DNA from: Polaromonas vacuolata
Lineage (GTDB): Bacteria > Pseudomonadota > Gammaproteobacteria > Burkholderiales > Burkholderiaceae_C
Assembly (NCBI RefSeq): GCF_012584515.1
Contig: NZ_CP051461.1
Span: 1,286,001-1,350,000, forward strand
Direction: 5' to 3'
Length of the DNA: 64,000 nt
Made by a program: the position numbers and the translations under genes. The notes under the pieces are model-generated. The model worked only from the letters and a program-made list of their open reading frames with translations. It did no database searches and was not told the DNA's origin. Below, one piece after another: positions 36,637 to 45,213 of the stretch. Position 1 is the first letter of the stretch. Every line of letters starts with the position of its first letter.

Positions 36637-36660
36637 GCGGATTCAAGCTTGAAGTGCAAC
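36637..36660 (+). repeat. IS30 terminal inverted repeat (left)
   Basis: 24-bp repeat starting gcggattcaagc; pairs with 37700-37723 except at two adjacent central positions. Confidence 0.9.
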
Positions 36661-37623
36661 CGTATGCTGATAGGACTCTAACTGTTCCATAAAAACCTGA
36701 TGCGGCGTTCGATACCCTAAACATTTTCTAGGACGATGATTGAGCCTGTGCATCGCTAAAGCAATGTCATCGTCGGTGATGCAATTAAAGCGCATCCCCT
36801 TTGGGAAAAACTGGCGAATCAAACCGTTCATATTCTCGTTCGCCCCACGCTCCCACGAGGCGTATGGATGGGCGAAAAAGAAATCTGCACTCAGCGCAGA
36901 AGCTATTCGTTCATGCTGGGCAAATTCCTTGCCGTTATCAGTCGTGAGAGTGTGCACGCAATGAGCGAACGGTTTGAGTAAAGTGATTAACGCGTCCCCT
37001 ACGGCTTGCGCTGTTTTGAATGGCACGTGGAAAATTATTGAATAGCGAGAGACACGCTCATTAATCGTCACTAGTGCTTGCTTCTGCCCGGCACCAATCA
37101 CCAGATCAGCCTCCCAGTCGCCAAAGCGCGCACGCTCAAGCACGATGTCGGGTCGCAGTTCTATTGAGACCTGGTGAGAGATGGTGCCGCGCCGTTCACG
37201 GCCACTGCTGCGTTTTTTTCGCGTCTTCTGGCAACGCAGTGTTTTATGCAAGGTGCCGCCCGCGCGTTTGTCAGCGTAGATGTACTGGTAAATGCTCTCA
37301 TAGCTAACACCGGGTTGGTGGCTAGCTTCGAGGTGGCCGCTGATTTGCTCGGGGCTCCAAGCCTCAGCCAACTTTTCCTCCACTACAGCCCATGTCGAGT
37401 CAGCAACTCTAGGACTATTGGCGCAGGCAAGTCTACGTTCTTGGGCTTTGTCATTTGCCTGCTTAGGGCGATAGCCTCGTAGACCGCGGTTACGACGCAA
37501 CTCACGGCTGATGCTCGATTTATCACGGTCCATCATTTTTGCAATTTCACTTTGATTGAAGTTTGCTTTGACGAGGATTGCAATCTGGTAACGTTCGTCA
37601 CGGGTGAGGTGTGTGTAAATCAT
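36643..37623 (-). CDS. IS30-family transposase
   Basis: 326-aa DDE transposase. The N-terminal helix-turn-helix (HLTRDERYQIAILVKANFNQ, then DRDKSSISRELRRN) and catalytic residues are seen: Asp in FGDWEADLVIG, Asp in TTDNGKEFA and Glu in GANENMNGLIRQFFPKG, with typical IS30 spacing. ATG 37621-37623 is preferred over TTG 37632. The last codons and the stop lie inside the terminal inverted repeat. The frame is intact, so the element could still be active. Confidence 0.93.
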   Translation of the reverse strand: MIYTHLTRDERYQIAILVKANFNQSEIAKMMDRDKSSISRELRRNRGLRGYRPKQANDKAQERRLACANSPRVADSTWAVVEEKLAEAWSPEQISGHLEASHQPGVSYESIYQYIYADKRAGGTLHKTLRCQKTRKKRSSGRERRGTISHQVSIELRPDIVLERARFGDWEADLVIGAGQKQALVTINERVSRYSIIFHVPFKTAQAVGDALITLLKPFAHCVHTLTTDNGKEFAQHERIASALSADFFFAHPYASWERGANENMNGLIRQFFPKGMRFNCITDDDIALAMHRLNHRPRKCLGYRTPHQVFMEQLESYQHTVALQA

Positions 37624-37699
37624 TCTGGGCAACTTTGACTTGGTAGTCGGGAAGCTTGGATGCTCTCACATCTCACCCACCCGTACGGTTAATTTCAAA

Positions 37700-37723
37700 G
37701 TTGCACTTCAGACTTGAATCCGC
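37700..37723 (-). repeat. IS30 terminal inverted repeat (right)
   Basis: 24-bp repeat, reverse complement of the left end at 22 of 24 positions, on the transposase-start side of the element. Confidence 0.9.
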
Positions 37724-38341
37724 GAAGTTTATAAATTGAACATAACAGTTAGCGCTCAACTTGAAGCCATCGTCATTATCTAAAAAATGAAGATTGTGGA
37801 CGGAAGTTTTTTACCTGAACTAGACGCTAATTGTTTTTTACGCAGGCTTCTTAATTAGATTTAATAAATTTTATTAAGAACCAAAAACACAGTAAAAATT
37901 TGTGATGATAGTGATTAGTTATCGAGCTTAAAAAACTTTTAATGACTAAAGAAATCTCTAGTTCTCTTTTTTCGCTGAGTAGATTTTGCAGTTTTATTTT
38001 TAGTGCTTGCGGCCTTGGCTACAAGCCTTTTTTTTGTGCAAAAGCGTAGGGTGCTGAGCAAGCATTTTTATTGACCAATTCAAGCGCAATTTGATTCGGG
38101 CGATAAAACGTAATAAACAACTGCGAGATGTTGTTTCGGTAATCACCTGATTGCGCGACTGGCGACTGGCGACTGGTAACTGTCAATTCGCTTTGTAAAT
38201 TCATATTTTCAACCTACTTAAAAAGGATTCATTTTTACAAAAATACTGCAAAAGTTTAAGTTAAATATTGAATTCATGTGGATCGAAAAAAGACATATTT
38301 ATTTGCTAACATGTATCAACAGCTACATATTGGATCTGACA
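37724..38341. other. Intergenic region between IS30 and the ArsR-type gene
   Basis: About 620 nt, AT-rich, without a supported gene. A 61-codon minus-strand frame (38019-38204) spans the heptamer array and has no family features. The region upstream of 38342 must hold the promoter of the ArsR-family gene. Confidence 0.5.
38155..38175. repeat. Heptanucleotide tandem repeat, three perfect copies
   Basis: Three copies of gcgactg, followed by one degenerate copy (gtaactg) up to 38182. Confidence 0.85.
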
Positions 38342-38722
38342 ATGAGCAAGTTAATTCTCTCGGCCAGACCGGCCGATCAAGCAGACATTTTTGAGCGCGC
38401 TGCAGAGCTGTTTTCTGTTCTGTCAACGCCCATGCGGTTGCATATTCTCAATGCCCTGTCTTCTCAGCCTAAGTCGGTGACGGAACTGCTCCATGAGATT
38501 GAAACTACTCAACCCAATTTATCCCAGCATTTAGGTGTTCTGTACCGCAGCGGCATTCTCAATCGACGCAAAGACGGCGCTCAAGTTATCTACAGCGTCC
38601 AAAGTCAAAAAGCTATGGCTTTATGCCGCAGCGTATGCACGCAGATAGCGATTGAAATCGACGAGCCAGGTAACGTTTCATCTGACCAACGCCTTTCGAC
38701 TAGAGCGCAACAAGGTAAATAA
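38342..38722 (+). CDS. ArsR-family regulator, possibly SoxR/BigR-like
   Basis: 126-aa winged-helix repressor. The ArsR fold is clear: ELFSVLSTPMRLHILNAL, KSVTELLHEIETTQPNLSQHLGVLYRSGIL as recognition helix, and RRKDGAQVIYSV wing. The C-terminal helix has two Cys (LCRSVC); the first Cys of the BigR/SqrR sulfide-sensing pair (usually near RLxIL) is replaced by Asn here. ATG 38342 is chosen over GTG/ATG further upstream because the upstream part is unrelated. It lies just before sox pseudogene remains, which suggests it was the sox regulator. Confidence 0.8.
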   Translation: MSKLILSARPADQADIFERAAELFSVLSTPMRLHILNALSSQPKSVTELLHEIETTQPNLSQHLGVLYRSGILNRRKDGAQVIYSVQSQKAMALCRSVCTQIAIEIDEPGNVSSDQRLSTRAQQGK

Positions 38723-38879
38723 AACGTTTTAGGGACTGCAAAGTGCCCCATCCAAGCGCATACAAAAACGTATTGACACGGTGAAGTTGCATTCGGACAG
38801 AATTCTTAATAGCTAAATTTCATGCTTAAGCATTGGCTGGGTTGCTGTGAGCCTTGCTTTTTGCTTTCAAAAAAATGTT

Positions 38880-39010
38880 TGTTCTGACGGTGGTGTGCAT
38901 GATTTCTCCCGTGCCTTCTGTCATGGTTTGGACAAGCAGCGGGTGCGTCGGCAGAAGTTGCCTGATTTGACGTCTCAGCCGGATGTGCGTAACGGCTTTG
39001 CTGGCTAACT
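38880..39010 (+). pseudogene. Possible soxA heme-domain remnant
   Basis: In one frame a stretch reads FSRAFCHGLDKQR...LPDLTSQPDVRNG, which could be a mutated CxxCH-type cytochrome motif (first Cys changed to Arg) as in SoxA. It ends in a stop at the heptamer array. The main support is position just before the soxX and soxB remnants; the similarity itself is weak. Confidence 0.2.
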
Positions 39011-39025
39011 GCTAACTGCTAACTG
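39005..39025. repeat. Heptanucleotide tandem repeat, three perfect copies
   Basis: Three copies of ctaactg followed by one degenerate copy (ctaatcg) to 39032, within the sox ruin. Confidence 0.85.
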
Positions 39026-39084
39026 CTAATCGCTTAATGAGAGGCGAGCGGCGAGTGCTAAAGCATTCAGCGCCGTTTGAATAA

Positions 39085-39360
39085 TTGTTCGCTTCAATAT
39101 TGCTTTTCCCTTCCAGCCTAGAAGAAGCTTTTACGCAACTGGGTCGAGGTAAGAAAATCGTAAAAAACGGCTGCAGCCTGACTCGATCGGACAGGCCCGA
39201 CGAGATTAATGGCTGCAGCTGCCAGCAAATGTGTACGACAAAGTTGTTTTATGGCTCGATAAGCGCCAAGCTTTATAACTACCGTAAGTTGCCCGGTCGT
39301 GGTTGACCCAAGCGCGTTAGAAAGCACGAGCGTGGTCGGCTACTCATGGTCAAAGCGCAG
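39085..39360 (+). pseudogene. soxX: Probable soxX remnant
   Basis: One frame gives SLEEAFTQLGRGKKIVKN from about 39115, like the RGRAIV segment before the heme site of SoxX cytochromes. After a frame change, VVDPSALES...VGY aligns with the segment following the heme domain. The CxxCH motif is destroyed. It sits directly before the soxB remnant, as soxX does in betaproteobacterial soxAXB. Individually weak; order strengthens it. Confidence 0.4.
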
Positions 39361-39377
39361 GAGTGCCAAAGCTTTTA

Positions 39378-40770
39378 ATGAATGCTATGTACCGTCGGGA
39401 TTTCTCTAAACTGCTGGCGACCGTATTGCCATATTTTTTTTAGCGACATAAGCCTGTGGCTCATGCATAAGCACACGCAGTAATTGACTTGTCGCTTACC
39501 AACAGTGCGTAATTGCCGCATGTGGCTGATTTCAGTGCATGACACATGCCGTGTTATTTTCTAAGACTTCTGGGCAATTTAGGCGCGGGCACTGTGCGTG
39601 ACCAATCGCCACTTTGGGTGGGTAAGCATTTGCTCAAGGCTGCGGGTTTAATATCCGAAACACCGAAAGCACATGCTTTTACTCATCTTGATTTCGTATA
39701 CGCCAATACCGCTAGGTCGGCGGTTTCGTTCACCATGCGGCCTTGGATTAAAAGCTTAAGGCCGCTTGATTCGGCGCATTACTGCTCGACTAGGCGCATT
39801 CCTGCTTGACGGTGGTGACGCTTACCAAGACAGTACGACGGCGTTCTGCCTTAAAGTCTGATCGCAGGATTTTATTAAGCCGGTTTTCAAACCCTTTGAG
39901 CGGCGCGAGATGAGCCGCTCTCGCGCTGTCATCAGTGACCAGGCTTTCCTTCACTCCCATAAGCCAGCTCGGTATGCGCAATGCCGTATCGGGGTTTTGG
40001 CATTCGTCAACTCGAGATGCAGCAAAGCGTTAACCAAGCTGGTGAGCAAGGCGTGTAGGTTGTGGTGCTACTGAGCCACAACGGCATAGACGCGGATTTG
40101 AAGATAGCTGCTCGCTTGAGCGGTATTGGTGTGACTTTGTGCGCTCACACGCATGACAGCCCGTCGCAGCCGGTTACTGTCAAAAACCTCGGCGGCCAAA
40201 CCATAGTCACGAAGGCTTGCTGCCACAGAAAATTTCTTGGTGTGCTGGATCTTGATGTCAAGCTTGGCAGAGTTGCCGGTTTTAACTATCGCTTGCTGCC
40301 AGAGTGTTTTGATTTGCTGGCTGCTGATACTTGGATGGTGACGACAAATAAAAAGTCGGGCGTGCCTCTTGTTTCCACTCTAAACCAGCCTTGGCCTTGA
40401 CGGATGACTACTTATACGGACGACTACTTATACGGACGCGGTAACTTCAACGTCAACTCGGAGTAACTCATGCTCGTCGCGTTAACGGATGTGGATGGCG
40501 CAAAAATTACTTTCTCACCCGGCTTTAGATGGGTTACCTCGCTGCTGGCAGGTCAAGCCGTCATGCGTCATCAGTTAATGAATCAGACCGCAGTCACTTA
40601 TTTCTTGGCTAGCTTTACTGATAAAAGTCATTAAACGATTGAGACGATGTTTGAAGACGAGGCGATCTGTCCAGAGTGAGCGGCATGACTTATAGCGGCG
40701 AGCCAACTGCCTAAATATGTGATCACATCCAAGGCCGTTGCTGGTAATTTTGGGTCAACGTAGATTCTTT
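39378..40770 (+). pseudogene. soxB: Decayed soxB (sulfate thiohydrolase)
   Basis: SoxB is the periplasmic di-manganese enzyme that releases sulfate from the SoxY carrier in thiosulfate oxidation. Fragments follow SoxB order in shifting frames: MYRRDFSKLLA leader (39387), PCYF...NLGAG and WVGKHLLKAAG...HAFTHLDF (39546-39690), LLDGGD metal site (39805-39819), GIRQLEMQQ, then VVVLLSHNGIDADLK and AHTHD sites (40059-40160), KFLGVLDLDVK, YGRGNFN (about 40430), FSPGFRW (40512-40532), MNQTAVTY, and VSGMTY (about 40675). In-frame stops at 40056, 40464 and 40632, several frameshifts and a missing segment of about 100 residues show it is dead. Confidence 0.9.
40406..40437. repeat. 16-bp direct tandem duplication
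   Basis: Two perfect adjacent copies of gactacttatacggac inside the soxB pseudogene; a duplication of 16 bp shifts the frame and is one of its lesions. Confidence 0.85.
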
Positions 40771-40975
40771 CGTCGTCTGGTTTTGTCCTTTATTTCAATT
40801 CTTCGGGTGATCAGTGGCACAATCGCTTCAGTTCTGAAGGCCCTTCCTGCCACAGTCGCATCCGCCATTCGGTCAAGCCGTGACGCGGAAGGTTAGTCAA
40901 CCAGTCATAACAGTACGCTTTCAAAACTGTTGTGGCCTACTTATGTTTCCCCAAGGGAAATGGAGGTCAGCGGAT
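40771..40975. promoter_or_regulatory. Leader and presumed promoter region of sucA
   Basis: About 200 nt between the last soxB-like sequence and sucA. A strong GGAGG site stands at 40962-40966. The promoter of the 2-oxoglutarate dehydrogenase operon must lie here or inside the pseudogene; no confident -35/-10 pair was identified. Confidence 0.45.
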
Positions 40976-43864
40976 ATGAGTTCAAACGCCCCGACATCGT
41001 CGGTCTATGCAGCCTATCAAGGCAATACCTATCTCTTCGGTGGCAATGCGCCTTATGTTGAAGAGATGTATGAAAACTACCTCGCCAACCCCGGCAGCGT
41101 GACCGACAGCTGGCGCGAATACTTCGATGCCTTACAAAATGTACCCGCATCTGATGGTAGCGACACCAAAGACGTGCCACATCTCCCCGTCGTCAATGCT
41201 TTTGCTGAGCGTGCCAAGCTAGGACAGACCAAGGTAGTGGTTGCCAGCGGTGCTGATTCTGAAATGGGCCGCAAGCGTACCTCGGTGCAGCAGCTAATTG
41301 CCGCTTACCGTAACGTCGGCGCACGTTGGGCAGACCTCGATCCTCTTAAACGCGCTGAGCGTGACAATATTCCTGAACTAGATCCGTCTTTCTACGGTTT
41401 TGGTGATGCTGACCAAGAAATCGTGTTCAACACCAGCAACACTTTCTTCGGCAAAGACACAATGAGTCTGCGTGAGCTGATGAATGCTTTGCGCGAGACG
41501 TATTGCGGCACGATTGGTGCTGAGTACATGTACGCCACAGACCAAAATCAAAAGCGTTGGTGGCAGCAAAAACTCGAATCGATTCGCAGCAAACCCAATC
41601 TGAGCAAAGAAAAGAAAATCCATTTGCTAGACCGCTTGAGTGCAGCCGAAGGCCTAGAGCGCTTTTTGCACACCAAATATGTGGGCCAAAAGCGCTTCTC
41701 GCTCGAAGGCAGTGAGAGCTTTATCGCCAGCATGGATGAACTCATTCAACGCGGCGGCGAAGTCGGCGTGCAGGAAATTGTCATCGGTATGGCTCACCGT
41801 GGCCGCCTCAATGTGCTGGTCAATTCGCTGGGTAAAGTACCGGCCGATTTGTTTGCTGAGTTCGATCACACGGCCCCAGAAAATTTGCCAAGTGGTGACG
41901 TTAAATATCACCAAGGTTTTAGCTCTGACGTCTCCACCCCAGGCGGCCCGGTTCACTTGTCGCTGGCCTTTAACCCGTCCCACCTTGAGATCGTCAACCC
42001 AGTGGTTGAAGGCTCGGTACGCGCCCGCATGGACAGACGCGCTGACCCTAAAGGTTTGCAGGTCTTGCCTGTGCTGGTTCATGGTGATGCCGCCTTCGCT
42101 GGTCAAGGCGTGGTGATGGAAACCTTGGCTTTGGCTGAGACCCGTGGCTACTTCACTGGCGGCACGGTGCATATCGTGATTAACAATCAAATTGGCTTTA
42201 CCACCAGCGATCCGCGCGATAGTCGCTCAACGCTTTACTGCACCGACGTCGTCAAGATGATTGAGGCACCGGTGCTACACGTGAACGGCGACGACCCTGA
42301 AGCGGTGGTGTTGGCGACGCAGTTGGCACTTGAGTTCCGCATGGAATTCCAAAAAGACGTGGTGGTTGACATCATTTGTTTCCGCAAGCTCGGACACAAC
42401 GAGCAGGACACACCAGCGCTGACCCAGCCGTTGATGTATAAAAAAATTGCCCAGCATCCAGGCACCCGCAAGCTTTACGCCGACAAGCTCACCGCTCAAG
42501 GTTTCGGTGAGACGCTGGGTGACGACATGGTCAAAGCGACGCGCGCCGCTTTGGACGCTGGCAAAAGCACTTTCGATCCGGTGCTGACTAACTTTAAGAG
42601 CAATTACGCGGTCGACTGGTCACCTTATATTGGTAAAAAGTGGACTGATGCTGGTGATACTTCGGTTCCGATGTCTGAGTGGAAGCGTTTGGCTGAAGCC
42701 ATCACCACCATTCCTGCCAGTGTCACCCCGCACAACTTAGTTAAGAAGGTTTATGACGACCGCGCAGCCATGGGCCGCGGTGAGATTCCGGTCGATTGGG
42801 GCATGGGCGAGCACATGGCTTTTGCCTCACTTGTGGCCAGTGGCTACCCCGTGCGTCTGTCTGGCGAAGATTGCGGCCGCGGTACCTTTACCCACCGTCA
42901 CGCCGTCATTCATGACCAAAATCGTGAGAAGTTTGACACTGGCACTTATGTGCCGCTGCAAAATGTCACCGACAAGCAAGCGCCTTTCGTCGTCATCGAT
43001 TCGATATTGTCCGAAGAAGCGGTGCTGGCCTTCGAATACGGTTATGCGTCGAATGACCCCAACACCTTGGTCATTTGGGAAGCCCAGTTCGGTGATTTCG
43101 CCAATGGCGCACAAGTCGTGATCGACCAGTTCATTGCCTCTGGTGAAGTCAAGTGGGGCCGTGTCAACGGGATTACCTTGATGCTGCCGCACGGCTATGA
43201 AGGCCAGGGTCCTGAGCACAGCTCGGCACGTTTAGAGCGCTTCATGCAGTTGTCTGCAGACACCAATATGCAAGTGGTGCAACCGACTACTGCCAGCCAG
43301 ATTTTCCACGTGTTGCGCCGTCAGCAAGTGCGTCATCTGCGCAAGCCGCTGATTATCATGACGCCTAAGTCGCTGCTACGTAACAAGGATGCGACTTCGC
43401 CGCTGTCCGAATTCACCAATGGCAGCTTCCAGACCGTGATTCCAGAGAACGACGAAGCCATCATCAAAAAGGCTGACAAGGTCAAACGGGTGGTGGCTTG
43501 CTCCGGCAAGGTTTACTACGACTTGGTTAAAAAGCGCGCTGAAAAAGAGATTGAAGATGTGGTTTTGCTGCGCGTTGAGCAGCTCTATCCCTTCCCACAT
43601 AAAGCGTTTGCCGCTGAGCTCAAAAAATATCCGAACGTCACCGATCTTGTTTGGTGTCAAGACGAGCCACAAAACCAAGGCGCTTGGTTCTTCGTGCAGC
43701 ACTACATTCACGAAAGCATGTTTGTGGGTCAGAAGCTGGGTTACTCCGGCCGAGCGGCATCCGCCTCGCCGGCAGTCGGTTATTCGCACCTACACCAAGA
43801 GCAGCAAAAAGCACTGGTTGAAGGCGCGTTTGCCAAGCTCAAAGGATTCATGTTGACCAAGTAA
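40976..43864 (+). CDS. sucA: 2-oxoglutarate dehydrogenase E1 component
   Basis: Thiamine-diphosphate-dependent decarboxylase of the TCA cycle, 962 aa. Visible: N-terminal SVYAAYQGNTYLFGGNAPYVEEMYENYL (E2-binding helix region), the catalytic MAHRGRLNVLVN near residue 275, the ThDP motif GDAAFAGQG...NNQIGFTT near residues 370-405, and GHNEQDTPA near residue 475. ATG 40976 has GGAGG nine nt upstream; the open frame back to 40880 has no homology. First gene of sucA-sucB-lpd. Confidence 0.95.
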   Translation: MSSNAPTSSVYAAYQGNTYLFGGNAPYVEEMYENYLANPGSVTDSWREYFDALQNVPASDGSDTKDVPHLPVVNAFAERAKLGQTKVVVASGADSEMGRKRTSVQQLIAAYRNVGARWADLDPLKRAERDNIPELDPSFYGFGDADQEIVFNTSNTFFGKDTMSLRELMNALRETYCGTIGAEYMYATDQNQKRWWQQKLESIRSKPNLSKEKKIHLLDRLSAAEGLERFLHTKYVGQKRFSLEGSESFIASMDELIQRGGEVGVQEIVIGMAHRGRLNVLVNSLGKVPADLFAEFDHTAPENLPSGDVKYHQGFSSDVSTPGGPVHLSLAFNPSHLEIVNPVVEGSVRARMDRRADPKGLQVLPVLVHGDAAFAGQGVVMETLALAETRGYFTGGTVHIVINNQIGFTTSDPRDSRSTLYCTDVVKMIEAPVLHVNGDDPEAVVLATQLALEFRMEFQKDVVVDIICFRKLGHNEQDTPALTQPLMYKKIAQHPGTRKLYADKLTAQGFGETLGDDMVKATRAALDAGKSTFDPVLTNFKSNYAVDWSPYIGKKWTDAGDTSVPMSEWKRLAEAITTIPASVTPHNLVKKVYDDRAAMGRGEIPVDWGMGEHMAFASLVASGYPVRLSGEDCGRGTFTHRHAVIHDQNREKFDTGTYVPLQNVTDKQAPFVVIDSILSEEAVLAFEYGYASNDPNTLVIWEAQFGDFANGAQVVIDQFIASGEVKWGRVNGITLMLPHGYEGQGPEHSSARLERFMQLSADTNMQVVQPTTASQIFHVLRRQQVRHLRKPLIIMTPKSLLRNKDATSPLSEFTNGSFQTVIPENDEAIIKKADKVKRVVACSGKVYYDLVKKRAEKEIEDVVLLRVEQLYPFPHKAFAAELKKYPNVTDLVWCQDEPQNQGAWFFVQHYIHESMFVGQKLGYSGRAASASPAVGYSHLHQEQQKALVEGAFAKLKGFMLTK

Positions 43865-43923
43865 GGTCGCATGCCTATTCCTGCTTAAGAACATCTCATC
43901 AAGAATGAACACGAAAGAATTAA

Positions 43924-45201
43924 ATGGCCATCGTTGAAGTTAAAGTCCCGCAATTGTCCGAGTCCGTAGCTGAAGCCACCATGCTGCAATGGAAGAAGAA
44001 AGTCGGCGATGCAATCGCTATTGATGAAACGCTGATTGAAATCGAAACCGACAAGGTGGTGTTGGAAGTTCCCGCACCCTCAGCTGGCGTGCTGATTGAA
44101 ATACTGGTTGCTGATGGTGGAACCGTGATTGCCGAGCAGTTGATTGCGCGTATCGATACCGAGGCGACAGCCGGTGTGACTGCGCCTGCAGCAGCTCCAG
44201 CAGCACCGGCTGCTGCACCCGCCGCCGCACCTGCAAGCGCTTCCACCAGCGCACCTGCGGCCAATGGCGGCGCCATGGCTGGCGTGCCTATGCCTTCGGC
44301 TGCCAAGTTGATGGCCGACGGCAATATGCCTGCTGGCTCGGTCCCCGGCACCGGTAAAGATGGCCGTGTCACCAAGGGTGATGTGTTGGCCGCGCCTAGC
44401 GCGACCAAACTGGTCACTGCCAGTGCCATGCCGGCTGCGGCCGCACCAGTGGCTTTGTTGCCGCAAGTCGCAGCCTCTAAAAAGCCCGATGACTTGGGCA
44501 ACCGCCCAGAGCAACGCGTGCCTATGAGTCGTCTGCGTGCGCGTATCGCTGAGCGTTTGCTGCAGTCCCAATCCACCAACGCTATCTTGACCACTTTCAA
44601 CGAAGTGAATATGGCCCCGGTGATGGAAATGCGTAAGCGCTTCCAAGAACGCTTTGAAAAAGAGCATGGCGTCAAGCTTGGCTTTATGAGCTTTTTCGTC
44701 AAAGCGGCAGTCCATGCGCTGAAGAAATTTCCGCTCATCAATGCCTCTATCGACGGCAATGACATCGTCTACCACGGTTACTTTGACATCGGTATCGCCG
44801 TCGGTTCACCGCGCGGTTTGGTCGTGCCAATCTTGCGTAATGCTGACCAAATGTCTTTTGCTGAAATCGAAAAGAAGATTGCCGAATACGGCGCTAAAGC
44901 ACGTGACGGCAAACTCGGCATTGAAGAGATGACGGGCGGCACTTTCTCGATTAGCAATGGCGGCACCTTCGGCTCCATGCTGTCGACGCCCATCATCAAC
45001 CCACCCCAGTCAGCAATTCTTGGCGTGCATGCGACCAAGGACCGCGCCGTGGTTGAAAACGGCCAAGTCGTGGTGAGACCCATGAATTACTTTGCACTGA
45101 GCTATGACCACCGCATCATCGACGGCCGCGAAGCCGTGCTGGGTCTGGTGGCCATGAAGGAAGCGTTGGAAGATCCATCGCGCCTGCTGTTTGATATCTA
45201 A
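43924..45201 (+). CDS. sucB: Dihydrolipoyllysine succinyltransferase (E2 of 2-oxoglutarate dehydrogenase)
   Basis: Core acyltransferase of the complex, 425 aa. A single lipoyl domain has Lys44 in ETDKVVLEV; an Ala/Pro-rich hinge covers about residues 84-112; the peripheral subunit-binding domain spans about 113-155 ([29 protein letters not shown]); the catalytic domain starts near residue 200 and has the active His in [12 protein letters not shown]. It follows sucA by 59 nt and is followed by lpd after 12 nt. Confidence 0.95.
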   Translation: MAIVEVKVPQLSESVAEATMLQWKKKVGDAIAIDETLIEIETDKVVLEVPAPSAGVLIEILVADGGTVIAEQLIARIDTEATAGVTAPAAAPAAPAAAPAAAPASASTSAPAANGGAMAGVPMPSAAKLMADGNMPAGSVPGTGKDGRVTKGDVLAAPSATKLVTASAMPAAAAPVALLPQVAASKKPDDLGNRPEQRVPMSRLRARIAERLLQSQSTNAILTTFNEVNMAPVMEMRKRFQERFEKEHGVKLGFMSFFVKAAVHALKKFPLINASIDGNDIVYHGYFDIGIAVGSPRGLVVPILRNADQMSFAEIEKKIAEYGAKARDGKLGIEEMTGGTFSISNGGTFGSMLSTPIINPPQSAILGVHATKDRAVVENGQVVVRPMNYFALSYDHRIIDGREAVLGLVAMKEALEDPSRLLFDI

Positions 45202-45213
45202 GGACAATTTTTC

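Larger units (their letters stand above)
36637..37723. mobile_element. Complete IS30-family insertion sequence
   Basis: 1087-bp element bounded by 24-bp terminal inverted repeats (36637-36660 and 37700-37723) that match at 22 of 24 positions, containing one intact transposase gene on the minus strand. The outermost GC at both ends is palindromic, so it may be part of the repeat or a 2-bp target duplication. It sits in noncoding DNA between the LuxR-type gene and the sox remnants. Confidence 0.9.

Noticed and set aside
36604..37780. gataatgac / gtcattatc inverted repeat flanking the IS30 element
   Set aside because: Only 9 bp and asymmetrically placed outside the real terminal repeats; likely chance or part of the pre-insertion sequence.
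38019..38204. 61-codon minus-strand open frame
   Set aside because: Its first part is created by the heptamer array and no family features are seen.
39118..39327. 69-codon minus-strand open frame in the sox ruin
   Set aside because: The plus strand carries SoxX-like remnants in the same place; the antisense frame has no support.
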